Part shown: positions 1-10,032 of the stretch, one piece after another
Numbering within the stretch: the stretch's first letter is position 1
Layout: every line of letters starts with the position of its first letter
NCBI RefSeq assembly: GCF_003590095.1
Contig: NC_039494.1
Location: forward strand, 2,232,001 to 2,296,000
From: Trichoplusia ni
Lineage: Eukaryota > Arthropoda > Insecta > Lepidoptera > Noctuidae
DNA length: 64,000 nt
Reading direction: 5' to 3'
Notes under the pieces: model-generated
What the model was told of the DNA's origin: nothing
Seen by the model: only the letters and a program-made list of their open reading frames with translations
Databases searched by the model: none
Program-made: the position numbers and the translations under genes

Positions 1-867
1 GGCACAAATGACGTAGGGGGCTTATTGACTTGCGTAATCCTGTTCGTAGGGCCAACAGCCATGAAAACGATTTAGTTTTAATTAACTAACGAAGTTGGTG
101 GTGTATAGTTTAATATGTGTGAGTAATGCACTACAAGCCAGCTAGCACTTGTAGCTGGCTGTGACATGGAAATTTAACGAACGTGCTTTCTAAACGATAT
201 ACAAAACCAAGTATTTTCTCAGATGTAAGTATAAAATGTCTAAAATGTTTGCAACATTTTTGTTGTATAAAAATGTCCCCAACTTGACCTAAATATTACA
301 AGCAGGCCTATTCTCCTTCGTGAAATACATATCTCTTACATTAATTACTGCTACAAAATACAATGCTCAAGGCTTCTTCACCCACAAAATACGTGACTTT
401 CCATCCACAAAATCTATTTTCCATTAAAATAAACCAGTTATATTCCGGTGCGTGCTCCTCAAAGATTATTGTGTACTTGACGGGCCCATGAATTTATTAT
501 CAGTCTTCACGCGTTTCCTTATAAAGCTAATGTGCTCAAGACGGATTAATAAATTGATACTGTCTGTATTATCAACGTTAAATATTTTGAATACGCTGGT
601 TTTTGTTTGTTCAAGTAATATTGCTTGTAAAATTTGAATTTCAGTCTATATCGAGTTAGGAATTTTAGTCGACGATAAATGCCAATGAATAATCGCCCTT
701 ATTTTGTGGATTTTAAGCACAGAGCAAAAACATGTACCTATTTTATGACTACAAGTGTTTCGTAAATTACTGCTATGCTGTATGGACATCAATGTACATA
801 TTTTTTATACTAGTTGCGTAAAATGTAGCAGTAGATAATATGATCAATTCTGTGTCCCTTCCTTTAG
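1..867 (+). other. sfl: Intron of sfl (3' part), no other feature seen
   Basis: This stretch lies upstream of the first recognisable sfl exon and ends in a pyrimidine-rich tract and AG (866-867), a normal acceptor. It is AT-rich and has no coding frame that I can support. The upstream exons of the gene lie before the window. Confidence 0.75.
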
Positions 868-1050
868 AAATCGTTGCCTAAACCCGGGCAAGTACAGTCA
901 CTACCTAGAGCGGTGGCTGGCGGAGTACAGCAGTCACCAGCTGCACATCATCGACGGGTCCCTGCTGAGGTCCGAACCCGCCGCTGTCATGAACACGCTG
1001 CAAAAGTTCCTCAAGATATCACCGCATATCGACTATAATAAGTTGCTCAA
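868..1050 (+). CDS. sfl: sfl penultimate coding exon: heparan sulfate N-deacetylase/N-sulfotransferase, sulfotransferase domain
   Basis: Seen: read from 869 this exon gives about 60 residues beginning NRCLNPGKYSHYLERWLAEY and continuing with HIIDGSLLRSEPAAVM and LQKFL. It has an AG acceptor at 866-867 and a GTAAGT donor at 1051, and both junctions are phase 2. Known: the pattern C-L-x-PG-x-Y-x(3)-ERWL, IIDG-x-x-LR-x-(D/E)PA and VQKFLG-type residues is characteristic of the C-terminal sulfotransferase domain of Golgi NDST enzymes. These deacetylate and N-sulfate glucosamine in heparan sulfate using PAPS. Drosophila sulfateless is the insect orthologue and is needed for heparan-sulfate-dependent signalling (FGF, Wg, Hh). 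Inferred: this is a normal gene end. The N-terminal deacetylase domain and the transmembrane anchor are outside the window. Confidence 0.93.
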
Positions 1051-1990
1051 GTAAGTCGCATTAAAGTACCGAATTTCTGCCAACAAAGTCATCTACGTAC
1101 CGAATGTCTTATTTTTTATAATCAACAAGATTCTTTTGTCCTCCTAATTTGACATTCCCTTTTTACTGTCTCTCAATACAAGTGTATTTGCAAACCCCGG
1201 AGTTCAGAAATAATGAGGCCGAGCAAAATTTACCTCCCCATAAGATAATACGGTCCCGGTTTAGCAGACTCCGCGTTTTCGGCCCGAACATCGTTTTGGA
1301 CTAAGACAACAAGCCTGAGAAGATACGAAGACATAAAACTTGAAGTACATCCTGTAAAGTGATATTGTATGGTCACCAGCGAGACCAGTAACCCCTGCAA
1401 TTGGCGATAACTTAGCTACAATGGCCTCTTAAACTCTAGGCGCACAACTTCGCAGAAGCAACTCGCTGGGACTAATATCGCTGCATAATGCCCTATCTAC
1501 ATAAAGCAGCTTGTTGCAATTCTAAGCCTTCCTAAGGAAAATAGCATTTAGTTCCCCGAAGCTAGACTCGTCTTCAATGAGAATTCTAAGCCACAGTATT
1601 TGGATTCAACGACGTATTTTATGTTTGTTTTATTTAACTCGTGCTGAAAAAGGTACTTGTTTAAATCGCTGTAGCTTTGAATCCTTCGTCCCACCATAAG
1701 TGGCACTGAATAATATATTAAGGTTAGTACGTAAGTTCGCAATAACAAAGAAAAATACGCTCAGTTCGTGGAAATACTTTAGGACGTTTCAGATAAAATG
1801 GATGATGAAATTATTGAGAGATGAAATGGCAGACATCGACTCGATGTAAAAACACAAAAGATGGATAGCTTTCTCGTTGCCCTTTTAGTTCTTACTAATC
1901 TCTCATAGACGGATTGTGAATATGTTGGTTGCATTATGTTGTACGACTAACTTAATGCCGCAAAATATTAACTTTATGCCTTTATTGCAG
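1051..1990 (+). other. sfl: Last intron of sfl
   Basis: A 940-bp intron with GTAAGT at the donor and TTTATTGCAG at the acceptor. It interrupts a lysine codon (AA|G, phase 2). No repeat or coding frame was recognised inside. The small minus-strand frame at 1548-1748 has no family resemblance. Confidence 0.88.
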
Positions 1991-2213
1991 GTACGATCCG
2001 AAAAAAGGATTTTTTTGCCAAGCAGTAGGTAACGACAGGACTAAGTGTCTCGGTAAATCCAAGGGTCGGATTTACCCTCCGATGGAGGAGCGATCTTCCA
2101 AGTTTCTAAAGCGATACTACACGCCACACAACACGGCGCTGTCCAAGCTCCTGGTCAGGATAGGCCGCACCGTTCCGCAGTGGCTCAAAGACGACCTGTC
2201 TTCAAACGGATAG
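1991..2213 (+). CDS. sfl: sfl terminal coding exon: NDST C-terminus
   Basis: Seen: the exon starts with the last base of a split lysine codon and reads YDPKKGFFCQAVGNDRTKCL, then GKSKGRIYPPM, RYYTPHNTALSKLL and PQWLKDDL, before a TAG stop at 2211-2213. Known: NDST enzymes share GF(W/F)CQ-x(n)-TKCLGKSKGRKYPPM followed by Y-x-x-HN-x-(E/A)LSKLL and a final P-x-WL motif. The two cysteines of FCQ and KCL are a conserved pair, and the GKSKGR loop is part of the cofactor and substrate site. Every conserved element is present, the frame is unbroken, and the C-terminus falls at the expected place. Inferred: a functional allele. An unrelated carbohydrate sulfotransferase is unlikely, because the match continues across both exons. 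Confidence 0.95.
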
Positions 2214-3631
2214 CATAACTTTCAACCTAAAAGGTTGGAACGAAGCAAGAAAGTGTTGCACGGCTTGATCAAAGTCTGTGTGATCAGCATCCCTTGACGA
2301 GGCCAAGGGTCGGCGCCAGCGCCAGCGGCCGTCCATAAGTTACAAACTCTGGGCGAAGCTCGCCACTCGCGGCTCGCGCTCTACCCAATGTTGTTCTTTC
2401 CAAGTGTTTCAATGTGAGAGTATTCTTGTTGAGCAAATATCTTTGTCTATCGATTCTTGTAATATAATGTTTTAAAGAGTGATATTAAACGATTTAAAGT
2501 TCTTGATCTGTTTAAACGAGATGAAGAATGATATTGTTTTAGTTGATTTGACTCTGTAGGGTGTAGTGATTGACTCTGTGTTCCCTGTGAGACGGTTACG
2601 GTTCGACTTTGCTTGCCTGAACATGTTGTTTCTTAGCCATATTTATATGGACAGTGTCCGGTGCACTCGTGTGCGCCCGTCTAGGTGCTATTTGTTAGTA
2701 GTTTCATTCGATTTGTGTACGTTCGGTTATTATGTAATCTCATTTGCTTAGATGCCAATGTATTGTTAATCCATCATGGTTTTGTACTAAATTGATAATG
2801 CTTTGTATTTAGATGTAAGGTGAGGTGGGGTGGAGTGCCCAGAGTGGAATGAGTCACTGACCACCCGAAATAACTTAATATGGTTTATAATGTTTTATCA
2901 TAATCGCTGGGGTACGATAAGGTTAGAGAAATAGTTATTTACAATGCGTAAAACTGTATGTATATTAAACAAAATCTAATTTTGTTACTTCTGCAACGGG
3001 GTTTTATATTACCTGTGTGTAAAAAAATAAACATCTGTGTTTAACTTTTAATACAGGAATAAAAATGGTTATGTTAATTATTATAGTGATAATGTATATG
3101 TAACAACAGCTAATGACCCCTACTTCACCTATTTATGTATACAGACGTGTTAACAGTTTATATTTCATTCCACGCTCTAACCGACCATCGCTACACGCTT
3201 ATTTTAACATTTTGTTTAATTACAATGTACGTACCTGATGCAATATGTAAATTTGTAGTTAATTTTGTACGTTTCATATATGTAGTGTAGGTCTAACGTT
3301 ATTTTAACAATCTCCTTGTCTATCTGTGCCATAACTATATTGTGATGCAACTGGCACTCGATAATACTTTCGTTTTAATTAATTTTTTTTTTATGTACAC
3401 TAATATTTTGACAATAGAAGAACAACTAGTCCTTTATTTAAAGCGGCATACATTGAGAACAGACACATGTTATTTGTTCTCCTTGCACAAACTGTCAAGC
3501 AGTGTGTATCGGACTCCTAAAGAAAGGCATAACTGAGGTATATTGCTTTTACCTGGAAAATATTCGTTGCAACATTCAAAGAAAATATAGTGAAAATAAT
3601 TGTATTGCATTGTAAATATTTTTCTGTCTCG

Positions 3632-3637
3632 AATAAA
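3632..3637 (+). terminator. sfl: Candidate poly(A) signal of sfl
   Basis: AATAAA about 1.4 kb after the sfl stop, followed by a GT/T-rich stretch at about 3652-3664. It is the best of the three hexamers in the region, but sequence alone cannot show which one is used. Confidence 0.4.
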
Positions 3638-4438
3638 AATAAATGGAGCCGAGTTGTGCCTTTGATATTACGAGTACGCTACGCTATGCAATACGTACAC
3701 CACATCCATTTTTTTTTTCAGTTACCGAATTAGCAGTAAGAATTTTTAATATACATATTGAAGATGTCGCATTATATTTTAAATAAATGATATCAATGAC
3801 GACCCAATGAATGATACATAAATGTATTTCGTATATATTTTGATATGCATAAATTTATTGGCGAGACGACTCGGCAAGGATGATGAATGTTTTTTGTAAA
3901 ACTAATTCATTATAGAACATTTCTTACTCTTTGTTGTAATAGATGTCGGTACTTAAATATTGTAAAAAAATTCTTTTCTCGTGACAAATACATAGAAGAG
4001 TACAGAAAAAAATACATATTATGAAATCGATATTTGAATATAGCGTTAAATGTTAATATTTTTATGGTACATACGTTTATCTTATTTTATTTAATGTTTT
4101 TCGAAAGGCTTCATATTAAAAATTTATATTGAAACTTCTGATGTTCTTGGTATATTGTGAAGATGTGTGTTATGTAGAAACGGCCTTACGATGTTAGAAG
4201 CGAGCTATGAAACGTGTTACGGTGTTGTCATCTGTGAACACGTACTCTGTGGACACGGGTTTACATCTGTCACTGTAACGTGACATAGTTCTATGTACAC
4301 TGTTCTGTTATTCGGGCAACCATCAAGTTTGTTTCACTGTGAATCAAATAGAAACACCCGTATTCATTAACATAGCTGTTATTTTATGTAGAGAATCGTT
4401 TTTAAAACAGCCTGTGACTGCTATTAAAATGTGTTCTT

Positions 4439-4444
4439 AATAAA
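4439..4444 (+). terminator. sfl: Alternative distal poly(A) signal of sfl
   Basis: AATAAA within a T- and A-rich stretch about 2.2 kb after the sfl stop. It is kept as a possible end of a long 3' UTR isoform. A third hexamer lies at 3026-3031. Confidence 0.25.
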
Positions 4445-7400
4445 AAATTATTACATCACTTATTTTATTAAATGATTTAAACCTTAACTGTGTGTTACTA
4501 AGTCCATAACCCCTTACACAAATACCTGCGTGTCGCCTTTAAATTAACTGGAATTATTAGCCGTGTAATGGTCTACAACGGTCGGATAACGACGCGGATC
4601 TGCACCGCCTCGACCGTTAAACTGAGACGTTTAGATATATTGGATCTCTTAAATATCCTTCCGTATATTTGCTGTAATACGTTACATTGCGAGTGCAATT
4701 CTAAAGATACAACGCAACCGCCCCCTAGCGTCTTGAAAAATGTATTAGTTGTAGCTGGGGTATTGTTCGGAGTCGATACGGAGCGGGAAATATGCTCGGC
4801 CATAAGTTGCGGTAGCGATATGTGCATAAACAAAAGAAACGCATTAGCACCGCCCTTTGTTCGCGCCACTATTCTTTATATAAGAACGAAAACAATGGAA
4901 AGTCGAGTCGAGTGTTTCAATGTTCAATGGAACAAAAGTTATGAAAGCTAATCAAATAATTAAAGATTCGTTATTATTATTACCAAGCATAAATATTGGG
5001 ATGCGGATGGCGTGACGAAATTTCATATTGAATGTCGGCAACGTCTAATAAAAGAGAAATATTGCAATTGTTTCATTTCTAGGAAAACGTTATTTCGAAG
5101 GCCATTTGGGTGTAATGAGTCTTTCCGGTAAATACTCGAGATACTTCAAAATTAATTACGAGGTTGTATCTGTACACTGAAACTCAGGTATTAAAATCGA
5201 CAGATAGGTACATTGTAATATAATAGGCACTATAGGCAGAATTACTTGAAACAAATGAAAGCTCGATTGTTTTCCTCAAATAAAATACACACACATTTCA
5301 TTATTTGTTGTTATAGCAACAACGAAAATACATCTGCCTACCTAAAATTTCAACTGTCCTGCTATTAGTTTAACCGATGCGATGGATAGACAAAGTGCCT
5401 TTGAAATAGGTTTATTTTTGGTTACGACCATAAAAAAAAATAAATCGCTTGTTGAAATAATGCCTGTTATTAATGTTTTTACGTATAAAACGACATTCAA
5501 CTCGAAGCCGTCATTAAAACCCGCCTTATTCAGATTTCAACAAGAAGTGAAGTTTTCACTAATTAGCCATATCCGACCGATAAAGGCGCGGAAAGTTGGA
5601 AATCGCTTATAACGCCAATAAGTGCACCTACGTACGGCAAGGAAGCACGTATCCCGGACTAGTTCCGAACTACGAGCGAGTTTCGATCCGCCGCGCCGTG
5701 CTGCCGCCGGCTGAACTCGAACTTGGCTGTTTTATAATTTGACTAAGGGCCTTTAAGGAATAAATGAAAATATAGCCCATATGATATAAGTATGGGCAGT
5801 GTCCTCTGAAAAACTTGAACGACTTTCGATTTTTATAGTTTTCGATTTTTATGTAGCGAGACTTTTTTGCAAGTCAGCGGTATCTATAGAATGCGTTCAA
5901 CTTTAGGTAAATATATTAAATTATCATAACAGATTACCTACATATACGAGTACCTAACTAAATTCTATGTAACAAACATGCTCCCCCGAAAAGGCAATTA
6001 CACGAGCATTAAAACGGGGTGAAGTGGTACCCACGCCGTTCGGCTACCCCCGGTTTCATAAGACACAGCTCATCATCCGCATATCAGCTGATACAGTAAG
6101 TTAGCCGAAGAAGCTCGCATTATGGCTTTTATCTTAAAATTGCGACAGTGATGGATGACGGCTGCCTACATAATTCATTTATTTAAGATTAAGGGTCGGC
6201 CGCCTGATGCTTGCCTGCTTCATCAAACTAACTATAAATTGACACGTTAAAATGTTGTCATGGTAACGTCTTGCGTCGTCTCCTGTTCATAGGGACTGAA
6301 GGTGCGTTAGCTAGCTTAGCATAGCTTTTAATTAATATATTATAATTAGGACATACTTTTTTCCTTTGGATAATTAGTTTGTTCATAACAAATATGAAGT
6401 TATATTAAGGTTATTTACAAAATACGACATGCCCAAGCTTCTAATTTTACATACTACAGTTTTGAAATTAAATAATGAGGTACCTAAGTATAAAATTTTG
6501 AAAAACGTTAAAATAAGTGTACTTTTGTGAAATAAATGCAGAAGAAATCTCTAGGAATACAATGGCATACACGTATAAATCCGAGAACTAAACATGAACA
6601 AAATGAAACGCTAAAGAAAACTTCCAGTAAGTAAGTTACTTTATGCATAAACGAATTTCATAAAAGCGAAATAAAATGAAATTAAACTGGCTAAAGCATT
6701 TTACATAGAGCGATATTAACTCTTTCCCGGGCGTAATAAAAACGTCTTAGAATGTGCAGGGGAGCGCATTTGCATCAACCAATTATATGGGGGTGGGTAT
6801 TACTCGGTGTTGTACCAAGATCTAGTTGCAAACGAGACATTTTGCCATTTTATGATGTGACGACGCTCGAGCTTTATTACAAACACCTAGATACCGTCAA
6901 ATACTGAAATATCAGGTCTGTGCACCTTACGGGGTCGCAATACGGACTGAATACTTGTACTGTAGAAGTGCTATTTGAAAGTAGGTGACTGCTTTCAAGT
7001 ATCTATTTGTTAGTTCTGGTGATAACGCGATTTTGACGAGCCCCTCGGCCCGCCTCCGAATGTTCAATCAATTTGTTACGTTCCACTGATCATTGCATTC
7101 GTGCGCGTCGGAGATATTGAAAATACTTGAGGTGTATGTACCATTTGCTCCACTGTAAAATTTAAATAAACTCAAAAAGATATCCCTTTAAAAAGATACT
7201 TAAAATAACATTAACACGAAAGCAAAGCTGAAGAGATTAAAGAATTTTATTTCGAATAAAGTTCTCATTTGATTTTCAAGCATCTGAGTTCAGACAAATA
7301 CAGCTACTACAAAGATTCAGTTCAGCGCTCAAGGATTTAATTAATTTACAAATGATGGAATGCGAGTTCATGAGAGTGGATTGCAGTTCATGTGTACCTC

Positions 7401-8522
7401 ATAAGTATGAGAGCGTATCTTGTGGCGCAATCTTCGAGTTGCTCGGCAGAAGGATGTCCAACAAACAATATCTAAGTTTGTGTCGCTTTGTCGTAATATT
7501 TGCCGAGACTCCGAAAGCCCCGGCAGAGTTTGAGCGACTTCTCGAGCTTATTACTATTTGTGTTGCCAAGATTCCCGTCTCCTACATTTTGTGACGAAGG
7601 TAGCGGCATGCCGCTACACAATGTTCTTTTTAGTTTCCGGTATTCTAATATGCTGAGGAAAGGACAAAGGTGAGCCATTTATACACAAACTGGATATTAG
7701 ATTTCAGTTTTAGCTCTTTCGGAAGGGTTTTATTTCTGAATTTTTATTACGCGTTTTAATGAGGACAGGTATACAATATATACTAACCTACTAAAGTTCT
7801 GTAACTGGAGCAGTTCGGTATAATTAGGAACGAAAGTTAAACAGCCAATATAATGGTCATAACCTTTTCGTACAAAGGTTCCGTCGAAAGCACCCATTAA
7901 GCAGTCGCGTTAAAAATAACAAAACGCACGTAGTCGCACTTCTCTTTATTTCACTTCGTATCGGGCGCAGGCATGAACGGCATGTGTTTACGTCACACTA
8001 AGTAAGAATAATGGCGCACATAAATCAGTGGCATCTTCACGTCGTTTTGAATACTCACAAAAGATGTCAACTCGTCTCTAAGTGTGACTCTATTCAAGAC
8101 AAACGGTACGAGCAACGGGAGCAACCCCAATTGTGCTTTGTCGTGTTATTTAAATTCGTACAACAAAGGTTAAACGCTTTTGGTAAACTTTAAGAATCGT
8201 AGCACAATGCTACGAGATTGCATTAAATCGTAGTGTTGTCTACAGGTCGCCGTAGACCGTGCTACGAGGGCCAGAAATAGATTACCGATTACGTCAGCGC
8301 CAACATGAAGAAAATATTTTTCAAGCGCGGGATTAAGGTGGAATTTATTTGTTTGCACACGAAAGTCCTAAACAGAATTGTTTATTACCTTGCATTATGA
8401 GTTTTTTTTTAATCTAGTCAATTCTATGCACTTTATTTTATTCAACTGGACCCGAAACTTCATATCTTATACTAGCTGTTGATGATAATAAGAGATAAGT
8501 GTAAGATATAAGTTATGATTTA
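4445..8522. other. Intergenic, no gene recognised
   Basis: Four kilobases without a recognisable gene. At 4568-4951 (+) and 4573-4869 (-) the same stretch is open on both strands (127 and 98 codons) with no family motif. A GC-richer patch lies at 5630-5720. At 8196-8290 a cluster of GTAGC/GCTAC words forms short palindromes. The rest is AT-rich unique-looking DNA. Confidence 0.6.
8196..8290. repeat. Cluster of GTAGC/GCTACG palindromic words
   Basis: Several copies of CGTAG or GCTACG in both orientations are packed into about 95 bases and can fold as short hairpins. A similar cluster occurs at 39015-39062. It resembles remains of a short non-autonomous dispersed element, but I see no clear termini. 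Confidence 0.35.
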
Positions 8523-8703
8523 TACCTGCCCTGTTTTTCCCACATTTTCCATTGTATCTTTGCTCCTTTTAGTCGCAGCGTGATGGTATATAGCCTAAAA
8601 CCTTCCTCGGTGAATGGTCTATTCAATAAAAAAATAATTTTTCAATTTGAACTGAGATTAGCGCGTTCAAACAAACAAACTTTTCAGCTTTATTTATTAG
8701 ATT
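8523..8703 (+). mobile_element. 3' tail of a lepidopteran non-LTR retroposon (RTE-like family), degraded
   Basis: Contains the phrase ATTGTATCTTTGCTCC, then TCGCAGCGTGATGGTATAT, then CCTTCCTCGGTGAATGG, then GATTAGCGCGTTCAAACAAA, and ends near TTTATTTATTAGATTA. I recognise this order as the common tail of a retroposon family abundant in moths and butterflies. Only a non-coding tail is present and no reverse transcriptase frame is nearby, so it is 5' truncated. The clade assignment is from memory and tentative. Confidence 0.6.
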
Positions 8704-9594
8704 ACATCAGAACAGAACTCCTTGGTATGTCATAAATCAAACTTATTTAGTATTCTACCTAACACTCTATCACTTTGCATTCGAAAAGCATTAAAAATCA
8801 TAAAGCCTTGCTGTGTTGTCACTAGCTTTATAGCATAAACTTTTTAAGCGCAGATTCGGTCAGCCAACTGTGACACCTGTCAAATCAACGTCACCGCAGT
8901 TCACTAAATGCGAACGCGACATTTCAACGGTGATTCAATTTACGGAACATATTCGAGTACCTGTGAGTATGCAAATATACCTGTTACAATATTTTTACGT
9001 AGAAATGTCTGTATATTAATAAGTTACAGGTTTTGTTCTTGAATATTGGTACCCTTTGTTTGAGATGAGGTAGAAAATCAAAGTCCATTTTCTTTTGTTT
9101 TTCAGGAGTCCGGACAGTTTTTTTTTTCTATAGTTTGTTAAGCTATGAGCGGTTAGTAATGTTGCTTATATACTTTTGATTCTTCCCGCTTATCTATTGA
9201 CACTTGTACCATATTATAAAAAGAATAAAAGTTTGCTTTAAAACAAAATATTAAAATTTAAACCCACAGTTTTATTTGAAACCCAAATAAAACAGAGAAC
9301 CCAAGAAGACAAGAAACATTTACGTTAGCAAAAATGATCGAACAAAACACATTCTGATACAATAATTCACGTACAAAAAACAGACATACCATTAATTCTA
9401 AATCAATCACATTTAAAACAGCATTCAAAGTTGTTACACGAATTTGTCTGTACGCCAATTAATCTGAAACTCAAGCGGAACCGAAATCCTGAGCGAGGTG
9501 ACGTAAAGTCGAATGAAGCTTTCTGCCAAAAAGTTGTGATGAAAGTTGTTATTGTAGGTACGGCGGAGTGGACGAAACTTGCGCGGCCGAGCGT
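8704..9594. other. Intergenic, nothing recognised
   Basis: AT-rich sequence with short runs of T and A. The small frames at 9258-9458 and 9434-9712 on the minus strand show no family resemblance. Confidence 0.5.
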
Positions 9595-9840
9595 TTATTG
9601 AGCGGAAAGCGAGCGAGGCGGCCGAGACCCGCTGACTGCGCCCGCCACCACCTCGCTGTCCAACTTTACTCTGTTTTGAAGTTCCTCCTTTACTTTTTGT
9701 AATAACTCGCAACAGTTATCGCATCCCTTAATTAACCGTTTAGTTCCGTCAGGACAGAAGATGCTATTTATGTTTTTGTAATGACTTTTTGAAGTAATCG
9801 TAATTATTATAGTACCGTCTATTATGCATTTTTTAGCCAT
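9595..9840 (-). CDS. Possible short coding exon, unknown protein (weak)
   Basis: Seen: an 81-codon minus-strand frame starts at 9840 in a good translation context (A at -3, G at +4). It begins MAKKCIIDGT and contains FCPDGTKRLIKGCDNC and LQKVKEELQNRVKLDSE, with charged, helix-like composition that looks more like protein than most other small frames here. After DSE a GTGGTG could act as a splice donor, and beyond it the frame turns into low-complexity GC-rich sequence. The coding part may therefore be about 61 residues of a first exon. I recognise no family. It could equally be a chance frame beside a GC-rich regulatory patch (9570-9660). No partner exons were identified. Confidence 0.22.
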   Translation of the reverse strand: MAKKCIIDGTIIITITSKSHYKNINSIFCPDGTKRLIKGCDNCCELLQKVKEELQNRVKLDSEVVAGAVSGSRPPRSLSAQ

Positions 9841-9912
9841 TTCTTATCCATACTAAGCGCTAAAAGTAAAGGCTCCAAGTAAACATAATGATATTAACTC
9901 GCACATATTCAT

Positions 9913-10032
9913 CGGTATAGCCCGACTAGTTTCGGACCCAATCGGAGTCCTTAATCAAGAGCTGATAAAGCAACAGTGCCGCACTTAGCTTTGCGGACTC
10001 CGATTGGGTCCGAAACTAGTCGGGCTATCCCG
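9913..10032. repeat. Long inverted repeat, 34-bp perfect arms (MITE-like)
   Basis: Arms 9917-9950 and 9995-10028 are exact reverse complements (34 of 34). They extend outward to about 38 bp with one mismatch and are separated by a 44-base spacer. The arms contain CCCGACTAGTTTCGG and CCAATCGGAGTCC. Related pieces occur at 39695-39772 and 41266-41290, so this belongs to a dispersed family and is not a unique structure. No transposase is present. I could not identify a target duplication. Confidence 0.75.

Larger units (their letters stand above)
2214..4444 (+). other. sfl: sfl 3' untranslated region (extent uncertain)
   Basis: The sequence after the stop is AT-rich with no coding frame. AATAAA hexamers occur at 3026-3031, 3632-3637 and 4439-4444. 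The 3632 site is followed within about 20 bases by a GT-rich stretch, so it is a plausible cleavage region. The 4439 site could serve a longer form. Transcript data would be needed to choose between them. Confidence 0.55.
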
